From Dehalococcoidia bacterium (GTDB lineage: Bacteria; Chloroflexota; Dehalococcoidia; GIF9; AB-539-J10): 12,632 nt of DNA. Every line of letters starts with the position of its first letter. Within the stretch, counting starts at the first letter, position 1. The position numbers and the translations under genes are program-made. Below the pieces are notes generated by a model. The model saw only the letters and a program-made list of their open reading frames with translations, searched no databases and was not told the DNA's origin. Location: contig JAOUDT010000017.1 in the NCBI GenBank assembly GCA_029859145.1, positions 1 through 12,632 on the forward strand. Reading direction: 5' to 3'. This document shows, piece by piece, positions 6,558 through 12,632 of this stretch.

Positions 6558-8003
6558 ATGATGAAACCAGACAAACTCGACGAGCTTCAGGAGAGTACCG
6601 CACGTCTCGGTACGGAGCGGCTGAGCAAGCTGTTCCCCCGCCTGAGTGCGCCCAGCATGGTCTCAATGGTGGCGATGTCTCTCTACATCCTGGCTGATAC
6701 CTTCTGGCTGGGTCGAGTCGGCTATGAGGCCATTGCCGCCATAACCATAACGTTTCCGTTCTACTACGTGATATTTGCCATAGGTCTCGGCTCCGGTATT
6801 GGCGCCAACGCGTTAGCATCGCGGCGCTTCGGCGAAAGAAATGTTGAAGCAACTAACCAAGTAGCTGGCCAGGTTTTTCCTTTAACGGCTATCTTCGGGG
6901 TCATTTTCATCATTCCCAGTGTCTTCTTTGCCAGGCCGCTGGCTGCTCTACTCGGGGCGCCGCCTGAGGTCATAAGCCTGACGGCGGAGTACTTGGTCTA
7001 CTTCGGCTGGGGAATACCATTCATACTGTTCCGGCTCATGGCCCGTAACATTTTCCATGCAGGCGGGGATGTAATCAAACCGATGATTTTCATGATCATC
7101 GGCTCCGTATTCAACGCTGTCCTCGACCCGTTCTTGATCTTCGGCTGGGGTCCTTTCCCAGAGATGGGTATTGGTGGGGCTGCCCTTGCCACGACAATAT
7201 CGGGTGGACTCGCTGCTGCAATTGGCTGCTACTACTTGGTGGCTAACAAGTCCGTTTACCGTCTGAGACTGCACCACCTCAAGCCTGACCTGTCCATCAT
7301 AGTTCAGATCTATCGTGTTGGGTTGCCCGAGACACTGATGGACCTTACGGAATCTTTCGTATTTCTCATATTCAATCAAGTCATGGCAGGCTTTGGTTCG
7401 GTAGCACTGGCAGCCGTGGGAATCGCATTCCGTATTGCCGACCTTGCCTTTATTCCCATTATCGGCCTTGCCCATGCTCTTTTGCCGATTGTCGGTTTTT
7501 GTTTTGGGGCACGGCTCTGGGCGCGTCTGTGGGCGGCAGTCAGGCACGGCACACTCGCCTCTGTAGTTGTATTGGCTGTTGTCACTGTGCTGCTGGAGGT
7601 CTTCGCTCCACAGGTAATCGCCGTCTTCAATAGTAGCCCCGAGTTGTTGGCCATCGCCGTGCCGGGGATGCGCATTTTTCTCTCCGCCCTGGTTCTGATT
7701 GGTCCGGCTATCATGTTTATTATCACTTTGCAGGGGTTATCCAAGGGATGGACAGCTATTTGTCTGTCTCTGGTGCGCCAGCTGGTTCTTCTCCTGCCTG
7801 CCGTGCTCATTCTTCCGCGCTTCATGGGGCTGAACGGCGTTTGGCTGTCTCTTCCTATCTCAGACGTCGGCGGGGCCATTGTCGCGGGTCTATGGATTTA
7901 CCGTGAATATCGCCTGCAGAAGCGCAGCGGTATCTGGCAGAGGACCCCGGTGACCGAGCCTATCGCGGAGCCTGTGCCGACCGACCCGCCCGCACCTAAT
8001 TGA
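6558..8003 (+). CDS. MATE family efflux transporter
   Basis: A 481-residue polytopic membrane protein with two homologous MATE halves, roughly residues 20-240 and 245-450, about twelve membrane helices in all. Typical features are ADTFWLGRVG in the first helix region (46-55), NAVLDPFLIFGWGPFPEMGIGGAA-type sequence at about 186-209, and the matching loop near GLNGVWLSLPISD (424-436). The C terminus (463-480) is a proline-rich cytoplasmic tail. MATE proteins export cationic drugs, dyes or metabolites in exchange for protons or sodium; the substrate cannot be read from sequence. ATGATG at 6558 gives two adjacent starts; TTAGGG directly upstream is better spaced for the second, at 6561. Expression may be set by the attenuator-like hairpin upstream. 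The gene ends 13 bases from the convergent ferredoxin gene. Confidence 0.92.
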   Translation: MMKPDKLDELQESTARLGTERLSKLFPRLSAPSMVSMVAMSLYILADTFWLGRVGYEAIAAITITFPFYYVIFAIGLGSGIGANALASRRFGERNVEATNQVAGQVFPLTAIFGVIFIIPSVFFARPLAALLGAPPEVISLTAEYLVYFGWGIPFILFRLMARNIFHAGGDVIKPMIFMIIGSVFNAVLDPFLIFGWGPFPEMGIGGAALATTISGGLAAAIGCYYLVANKSVYRLRLHHLKPDLSIIVQIYRVGLPETLMDLTESFVFLIFNQVMAGFGSVALAAVGIAFRIADLAFIPIIGLAHALLPIVGFCFGARLWARLWAAVRHGTLASVVVLAVVTVLLEVFAPQVIAVFNSSPELLAIAVPGMRIFLSALVLIGPAIMFIITLQGLSKGWTAICLSLVRQLVLLLPAVLILPRFMGLNGVWLSLPISDVGGAIVAGLWIYREYRLQKRSGIWQRTPVTEPIAEPVPTDPPAPN

Positions 8004-8016
8004 TATCTTTGAAGTA

Positions 8017-8862
8017 CTACCAGAGGTTAGCCGCCACGGGTACACTGGCACGGTCGTGAAGGTTGATGGCATCCTTGGTACAGCTGGCGCGACATATGCC
8101 GCAGCCGTAGCACCGCATTGGGTCAATAAAGACCTTCTTATTGGCTGCGCTGTATCCTATAGCCCCGAACTGGCAAACACGCATACATTGCCGGCAGCCG
8201 TTGCAGAGCTCGGGATTGACCTCAGCCACGTACTCGGCGCGGAACATGTGGGGAACGCCGTTTGTTACGGTAGCCTGCATGGCCCCGCAGTCGGAACGGT
8301 CACAGTTACAAATCCCCCCGATGAATGGTGTCACGAACGTCCAGATGGTATGGCAGAGGCCTTCTTTCTCATACTGCCTGAAATTCTCCAGGGCTTCTTC
8401 TTTCGTCAGTTCTTCCAGGCCAGAAGTGTCCGGGCCCGTCAGATAGTCCATGTCAATTTCCTTTATTATCTTGAACATCTCCCCTTCTTGTGGCGCCAGA
8501 CTTACCGCGTAGCAGAACCGCTGTTCAGTGCCCAGATTAATGTGGCGGCAATAGCAGGGAAGCCGTACTACATTGCTGACCAGACCGAAAACTCTTTCCA
8601 CGTCCTCAATGGGCAAGACCTGCCCGTAATGTGATTCCTTCCACCTGCCTACCCTGTATCTCATTATTGCGCTTTTGACAAAGGCCGGCATTATGCGGAG
8701 CGTCCCGATGTTCGTAAGAAGTCCGGGACTCTGTTCCGTGAGGGAAAAGAAATCGGCAATGAACTTGCGCCGCTTGAGGTCGCTTAACAAATCAGCCGAA
8801 TAATTCTCCGCGTACAGGTACCATTTCTTGCCTTCTCCGTGCTTATGGCAGAATTCGCACAT
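8017..8862 (-). CDS. Cysteine-rich 2x[4Fe-4S] ferredoxin-domain protein, uncharacterised
   Basis: A 281-residue, apparently cytoplasmic protein. The C-terminal third is a bacterial-type dicluster ferredoxin domain with CNGCRQCMRVC (Cys220, 223, 226, 230) and CYGCGICRASC (Cys251, 254, 257, 261), predicted to bind two [4Fe-4S] clusters for electron transfer. The N-terminal 190 residues are not a ferredoxin. They carry MCEFCHKHG at the very start, CYCRH (103-107), Cys117, Cys170 and CNCDRSDC (185-192), enough thiols for another metal site. There is no signal peptide or membrane helix. The start at 8862 has a good ribosome binding site (GGGAGG). I recognise this as a conserved hypothetical type of anaerobes, but no function is known to me. 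It is downstream of the nucleotidase gene on the same strand but 234 bases away, so probably a separate unit. Confidence 0.85.
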   Translation of the reverse strand: MCEFCHKHGEGKKWYLYAENYSADLLSDLKRRKFIADFFSLTEQSPGLLTNIGTLRIMPAFVKSAIMRYRVGRWKESHYGQVLPIEDVERVFGLVSNVVRLPCYCRHINLGTEQRFCYAVSLAPQEGEMFKIIKEIDMDYLTGPDTSGLEELTKEEALENFRQYEKEGLCHTIWTFVTPFIGGICNCDRSDCGAMQATVTNGVPHMFRAEYVAEVNPELCNGCRQCMRVCQFGAIGYSAANKKVFIDPMRCYGCGICRASCTKDAINLHDRASVPVAANLW

Positions 8863-8890
8863 TGTCCCAACCTCCCTCTATTTCAGATGT

Positions 8891-8936
8891 TCCGGGGCCT
8901 ATCTCACTTTCGGACTTCATTACCAAGTCCCCGGAG
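8891..8936. other. Nested inverted repeat upstream of ferredoxin gene
   Basis: GGACTT (8912-8917) and AAGTCC (8925-8930) form a six-pair stem with a seven-base loop. Outer TCCGGGG (8891-8897) can compete by pairing with CCCCGGA that overlaps the 3' arm. On the minus strand it lies 30-75 bases before the ferredoxin start, so it may be leader structure. No T-run follows, so it is not a standard terminator. Confidence 0.3.
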
Positions 8937-8969
8937 ACAGCTAATCACTTGCCTGACCACGAACTCGAT

Positions 8970-9003
8970 TGTGAACGCATCCCGCAACATGGACGCGTTC
9001 ACA
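8970..9003. other. Strong stem-loop between nucleotidase and ferredoxin genes
   Basis: Perfect nine-base inverted arms TGTGAACGC (8970-8978) and GCGTTCACA (8995-9003). After one mismatch the stem continues with TCC/GGA, leaving an eight-base loop. It lies 94 bases after the nucleotidase stop codon. Neither strand has a T-run after it. It may stabilise or process the nucleotidase transcript, or be a protein site. Confidence 0.4.
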
Positions 9004-9096
9004 GCCCGAGACCCAGTGCCGGTCCTCTTTGCACCTAAACTGCGGCTCTACTATACTTGGCTGCCAGCGCTCCCGGTCTATTCTGGAGAAACAATC

Positions 9097-11139
9097 CTAA
9101 TTTGCAGCAGGCCTAGCTGGCATGGTATTCCTGAGTATCCTGCGCTTTCTCCTGCGGAGAACCAGGTATATTATGCCGCCCACAATAGCTGCCAGTATCA
9201 GAAGAAGCCACCCTAACAGAGGGAAGGTCCAGACCCTAGTGACGCGGCCGGCAACACCTGCGTAATAGTCAGGAATCTGCGGTACCCCACCCGTGCCAAC
9301 TGGTTGGGCTGCGGCATAAATCACCACCGCCTCCCAGACTTTGAGCTCTCTTCCATCGGCATGACGTATTATCAGTTGGTCTAGTCTGTCCATCGGTACC
9401 GGCTCTCCATCGGCGTTCTTGGGGACTATCCCCAGCTGAGGTAGGATGTCTGTCACCAAGGGAAGGTAGAGCAGGAGGTAGCCGTCGGTGACCAGGTGGT
9501 ACAACTCTTCGTCCCCACCTTTCAAGGAGATGTACTCTTCACCGTTCTCAGGTTGAATCCCGTCCCCTGTGTAAACCTCGACACCGGTAACCGCACGGGT
9601 CGTGGGAATGGGTAGGTTCACGAAAGGTATGGTCAAGAGCACTGCGTTGGCAGGGTTGTAGCTGTACCGTAGGCCGGAGAAATGCAGAAAATAGGAATCT
9701 CCCATTATTTCCTGCAACAGCACAGTTATTTCCAGCACCCGGCGTATTTCTTCGCCGGTGAGATAGACAGACGCCACCGGGCAACCTGGGCGGCCGTCGA
9801 GTCCGCGTCCCACGCCTACGGCTTCAGCGATCTCGTAGAAAGAAATGTTTCCTAAAGAGTATTCCACGGTACCAGGAAAGATGTTGTTCCGGATATTGCC
9901 GTTGGCTTCAGCTGCTATGTCAACCTTCTTGCCTGTAAATTCCTGGGCGACGAAGCGCATGGCGTCCGTAACGAAGTTGCCCAGCGCAGTTTCACTAAGA
10001 GGCGGCATATTGGATAGGGCAAAGTTAGAGCTGGCTACCGTACTCATGATATTGTCGAATTCACCGTCGGTCATTTCCTTAATGTAGTCATTCAAGCTCA
10101 GCGTATATTGCTGGACCAGAGCATCGATTTCAGGATCGCAGGCAAAACTGCTGTCAATTGAAATAAGAAACGGATCGTCTTCTTCGTTGTGCACGCGTAC
10201 CTCGCCGGTGCTGGAGTCGTACCCCAGTTCCAGTCGCCCCAGGTACATTCCAAGGGAACCGGCCTGGACAATGATGGTAGTGCCCTCTAAGACCGGCTCA
10301 TGAAGTGCGGTATGACTGTGGCCGCCTATGATGATGTCGATGTCATGCACTTCTCGTGCCAGTTCCTTGTCCTCATCAACGCCGGAGTGACTTAGGGCCA
10401 TGATGACATCGGCACCCTCTTCCTTCAGCTCATCCACCATCTGGCGCGCCGTCTCGTACTGGTCCAGAAACTGCATGTCCCCGGCTTCACCCATCGACAG
10501 GATTGCGTCTTCACCTATCAGGCCGAAAACTCCTACCCTCAGGCCGTTTTCCAGTTCAAACATCGCCGTCTTTCTGTACAAATTCTGGGCAGCCAGCGGA
10601 TGGTCTGCCGGCGCCTCCGTGTTGGAAGCCAGCACCAGCGTTTTTTCGTGAGCTTCGGGATATCCGGCCTGTAGAAGATATTGCGCCAGGATGTCGGCCT
10701 GATAATCGTACTCATGGTTGCCGATAGTCACAGCATCGTATCCCATTTCCTGCATTATGGTAAGCTCTGCCGCATAACCATCTAGGGCCAGCCAGGCGAA
10801 AGGCCCGGCCCCCAGGAAATCACCTGCATCAAAGAGAAGGACCGGTTGACCTTCCTCTCTCTTATTCTCCCGGATTTCGTCCACAGCAGCAGCCAGCCGG
10901 GCAAATCCTCCTATAGCAGGGTTTTCTTCTCCGGCACGGTAGTCTACTGCCGGCGAATGCGGTATGACCTCGGAATGCATATCGTTGGTATGGAGTACAC
11001 AGAAATACAGCTCTTCGGTTTCACCTGCACAACTCCGCGGATCTCTCGGAACGCCCAACAATAGAGCAACCACCAGGACGGTTGTCAGGATGAGCAACAA
11101 CCGTCTGTCGGCCCTGGATAAGGTGTGTCTGTTACACAT
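9097..11139 (-). CDS. Membrane-anchored surface 5'-nucleotidase / cyclic phosphodiesterase family protein
   Basis: A 680-residue UshA/YfkN-type protein, probably releasing phosphate from extracellular nucleotides. A signal peptide (hydrophobic about 13-30) precedes the calcineurin-like metallophosphatase domain. Two-metal ligands are visible in order: HTNDMH (Asp53, His55), DAGD (Asp104, Asp107), GNHEYD (Asn141, His142), SHSG (His251) and GGHSH (His274, His276). The C-terminal substrate-binding domain starts near SETALGNFVTDAM (382-394). A hydrophobic segment (about 637-660) followed by LRRRKRR is a classic stop-transfer anchor, so the enzyme would stay on the outer face of the cytoplasmic membrane; no LPxTG sorting motif is present. 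The ATG at 11139 lacks a clear Shine-Dalgarno sequence but gives a proper basic signal-peptide N terminus. Transcribed divergently from the hydrolase gene. Substrate choice is uncertain. Confidence 0.92.
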   Translation of the reverse strand: MCNRHTLSRADRRLLLILTTVLVVALLLGVPRDPRSCAGETEELYFCVLHTNDMHSEVIPHSPAVDYRAGEENPAIGGFARLAAAVDEIRENKREEGQPVLLFDAGDFLGAGPFAWLALDGYAAELTIMQEMGYDAVTIGNHEYDYQADILAQYLLQAGYPEAHEKTLVLASNTEAPADHPLAAQNLYRKTAMFELENGLRVGVFGLIGEDAILSMGEAGDMQFLDQYETARQMVDELKEEGADVIMALSHSGVDEDKELAREVHDIDIIIGGHSHTALHEPVLEGTTIIVQAGSLGMYLGRLELGYDSSTGEVRVHNEEDDPFLISIDSSFACDPEIDALVQQYTLSLNDYIKEMTDGEFDNIMSTVASSNFALSNMPPLSETALGNFVTDAMRFVAQEFTGKKVDIAAEANGNIRNNIFPGTVEYSLGNISFYEIAEAVGVGRGLDGRPGCPVASVYLTGEEIRRVLEITVLLQEIMGDSYFLHFSGLRYSYNPANAVLLTIPFVNLPIPTTRAVTGVEVYTGDGIQPENGEEYISLKGGDEELYHLVTDGYLLLYLPLVTDILPQLGIVPKNADGEPVPMDRLDQLIIRHADGRELKVWEAVVIYAAAQPVGTGGVPQIPDYYAGVAGRVTRVWTFPLLGWLLLILAAIVGGIIYLVLRRRKRRILRNTMPARPAAN

Positions 11140-11210
11140 TAAAGATTACACTTGGTAAGATGGTACAAACTCGGGTCGCAACCAGCGGCCTGAGAGAAAC
11201 TGCTGAGGAA

Positions 11211-11240
11211 ATCATACACTATGTTGTTGGACGGAGACAA
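11211..11240 (-). promoter_or_regulatory. Possible promoter of nucleotidase gene
   Basis: Minus strand -35 TTGTCT (11240-11235), 18-base spacer, -10 TATGAT (11216-11211), giving a leader of about 65 bases. GCTGTCC lies 13 bases upstream of the -35 (11253-11259) and recurs at 11306-11312 and, inverted, at 11341-11347 near the hydrolase promoter. Consensus match only. Confidence 0.35.
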
Positions 11241-11366
11241 TCCGTTTTCCCTGCTGTCCAATCGCCGGTACATCACTCTTTGGGAATGCTTTCTCGCATC
11301 GAATTGCTGTCCGTTACGCCCTGAGGGCAACCCTGATTACCGGACAGTATCAGCTTCCTTAGGTAG

Positions 11367-11372
11367 TATAAT
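11367..11372 (+). promoter_or_regulatory. Perfect -10 box placing transcription start at the hydrolase ATG
   Basis: TATAAT at 11367-11372 ends six bases before the ATG at 11379, so RNA would begin at or next to the start codon. The best -35 candidate, CGGACA at 11341-11346, is weak and 20 bases away; it lies in an inverted repeat (CTGTCCG 11307-11313 / CGGACAG 11341-11347), hinting at regulation. Confidence 0.5.
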
Positions 11373-11378
11373 GTAGTC

Positions 11379-12362
11379 ATGAGAAGCTTCTGGCGCAGAC
11401 ATCGCGCATTACGCATACTGTCCTACATAGTACTGGCGCTTGTTCTCGTCGTCTGCGTCCTTCCCTATCTTATACCCCTCGGCCAGCCTCAGGTCCAGAT
11501 ATCCCAGGACCAGCTTGTCAGCGAGCATGGCCGATTTCTCGATATTGACGGGTCAAGAATCTATGTCGAGGAACAGAATCCAGAATCGGTGCAGGCAACC
11601 ATAGTGTTCATCCACGGATTCGGAGGTTCGACCTTCTCCTGGCGCCATAATGCTCCTTTCTTTGCCGGTCAGGGCTACCGGATCGTCAGCCTGGACCTGA
11701 AAGGGTTCGGCCTTTCCTATAAGGATTTTGCCTCAGACTATTCGCACCCGGCGCAGGCCCGGCTGCTGGCCGAGGTGCTCGCGAGGCTAGGCGTTGACGA
11801 AGCCTACTTCGTGGGGCACAGTATGGGCACCAGCGTTATGCTGCATTTCGCCCATTTGTACCCCGAAAAAATCCTGGGACTGATCAGCGTGGATGGCGCT
11901 GTCAATCTGGACAAAGGCGGCATCTTTCCCTCCGCGTTGCTAGATTTCCCGCCAATCCGCAGAGCAGGCGAGGTTTTGCTCACCCGCTATGGAACAAGAG
12001 AGCGAGTTGGTCGGATTCTGAGGAGTGCCTACTATCGGAAGGATATTGTGACGGCAGAGGTCATGGACGGTTACTACAATCGACTCGTTAACGGCCAGTG
12101 GGCACAATCGCTGCTCGCTATGACTAGGGACACGTCTGAGAATACCATAACTCTTGCCCTGGCGGATTTCCGATTTCCTACATTGATTCTCTGGGGCCAA
12201 AACGACACCTGGGTCAAGCAGATAGACATAGACCGATGGCGGGGTCAAATCCCGTCAGCCGAATTCCACGCCATCCCCGAAGCCGGGCACATGCTGATGG
12301 AAGAGGAGCCAGACCTGTTCAATAGCATGGTGCTCGCTTTCCTCCAATCCCACGGGGAATAA
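11379..12362 (+). CDS. Membrane-anchored alpha/beta hydrolase
   Basis: A 327-residue protein with a basic N terminus and one hydrophobic segment (about 12-33), giving a signal anchor with the enzyme outside the membrane, or an uncleaved signal peptide. The alpha/beta hydrolase fold follows: oxyanion-hole motif HGFGG (79-83), nucleophile elbow GHSMGTS (Ser148), acid in WGQNDTW (Asp276) and catalytic histidine in EAGHMLMEE (His304). The catalytic triad is complete. A cap domain of about 80 residues (180-260) lies between strands 6 and 7. Substrates in this family range from esters to haloalkanes and cannot be told here; the acid follows strand 7 (WGxND), unlike typical haloalkane dehalogenases. 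No Shine-Dalgarno sequence precedes the ATG, but a TATAAT box does, so the mRNA is probably leaderless. Confidence 0.92.
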   Translation: MRSFWRRHRALRILSYIVLALVLVVCVLPYLIPLGQPQVQISQDQLVSEHGRFLDIDGSRIYVEEQNPESVQATIVFIHGFGGSTFSWRHNAPFFAGQGYRIVSLDLKGFGLSYKDFASDYSHPAQARLLAEVLARLGVDEAYFVGHSMGTSVMLHFAHLYPEKILGLISVDGAVNLDKGGIFPSALLDFPPIRRAGEVLLTRYGTRERVGRILRSAYYRKDIVTAEVMDGYYNRLVNGQWAQSLLAMTRDTSENTITLALADFRFPTLILWGQNDTWVKQIDIDRWRGQIPSAEFHAIPEAGHMLMEEEPDLFNSMVLAFLQSHGE

Positions 12363-12422
12363 CATTCCGCGATCATAATGCGTCCTATGTAGTAGCCTTG
12401 ATTGGCACGGTGCCTCTGCACT

Positions 12423-12632
12423 TCAGTAGGCGACACTGAATCGTTCGCGAATATGTTGCGGGTTTTCCAGTTCATCGAGCATGGCAACGGCATAGTCCTG
12501 CGTGGAGATTCTGCTATCGCCCTCTTTGCTCTTAAGAAGCTGGTCTTTGCCGACCCTGTAATGCCCCGTCCGCTCTCCGGGGGCGATCAAAGCTGCCGGA
12601 CTCAAGAATGTCCACTCCAGCTCTTTCTCTTT
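12423..12632 (-). CDS. NmrA-like NAD(P)-binding protein, C-terminal part (cut by window edge)
   Basis: Only the last 69 codons are in the window; the frame stays open to base 12632 and the N terminus with the expected GxxGxxG nucleotide-binding motif is outside. The visible part starts KEKELEWTFLSPAAL and continues through PGERTGHYRVG, DSRISTQDYAVAMLDELE and ends HIRERFSVAY. This matches the C-terminal half of atypical short-chain dehydrogenase/NmrA-like proteins of the COG2910 type: WTFLSPAA follows the sixth strand, and SRIS.EDYA forms the conserved helix start. These proteins bind NAD(P)H and may act as oxidoreductases or redox sensors; the substrate is unknown. It is convergent with the hydrolase gene, with 60 bases between them and no clear terminator, only a tight GGCAC-G-GTGCC palindrome at 12404-12414. 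Confidence 0.85.
   Translation of the reverse strand, partial: KEKELEWTFLSPAALIAPGERTGHYRVGKDQLLKSKEGDSRISTQDYAVAMLDELENPQHIRERFSVAY

Noticed and set aside
6238..6852. 204-codon minus-strand open frame overlapping the MATE gene.
   Set aside because: Most of it is a shadow of the MATE gene; only its last 16 codons, with their own ribosome binding site, resemble a known protein.
11253..11347. Three GCTGTCC/GGACAGT copies and nested palindromes between the nucleotidase and hydrolase promoters as a defined operator.
   Set aside because: Seven-base repeats and inverted arms at these distances are common by chance; kept only as a remark in the promoter entries.

Overview
The window is a piece of a bacterial chromosome with no plasmid, phage or transposase genes. 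It carries seven complete protein genes that face both ways, one more complete gene near the left edge, and one cut by the right edge. The mix points to Chloroflexota, probably Dehalococcoidia: an actinobacterial/chloroflexal-type VLRF1 release factor, a membrane-anchored surface nucleotidase of the kind expected in a single-membrane cell, a cysteine-rich ferredoxin protein of anaerobes, and a PflX-like radical SAM enzyme. This assignment is an inference from gene content, not a database result.

Left part (1-3322, minus strand): mutS2 and, 30 bases downstream, a gene for a VLRF1/eRF1-like peptide-release factor. This pair is the most interesting item. MutS2 is now known in Bacillus subtilis as a sensor and splitter of collided ribosomes (RqcU), and VLRF1 proteins of the Vms1/ANKZF1 family cut nascent chains off the stalled peptidyl-tRNA. 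Together they look like a two-gene ribosome rescue operon. A good promoter (TTGAAA-16-TATACT) precedes mutS2.

Middle (3323-8003): a divergently transcribed AMP-binding (acyl-CoA synthetase-like) gene whose nucleotide-handling motifs are degenerate, including loss of the A10 lysine; a convergent PflX-type radical SAM gene; then a 449-base gene-poor stretch (6109-6557). That stretch holds the radical SAM promoter, a 16-residue remnant of an aspartate/glutamate racemase gene with a perfect ribosome binding site, and an attenuator-like intrinsic terminator in front of a MATE efflux transporter gene. A 32-base imperfect direct repeat flanks the radical SAM gene, and an exact 16-base motif is shared by the mutS2 and radical SAM promoter regions.

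Right part (8004-12632): an uncharacterised cysteine-rich 2x[4Fe-4S] protein gene and a surface 5'-nucleotidase family gene, both minus, separated by 234 bases that hold a strong stem-loop; a divergent, possibly leaderless, membrane-anchored alpha/beta hydrolase gene; and the C-terminal part of a NAD(P)-binding NmrA-like protein gene running off the right edge. Apart from mutS2-VLRF1, the genes appear to be independent units with no common pathway visible.
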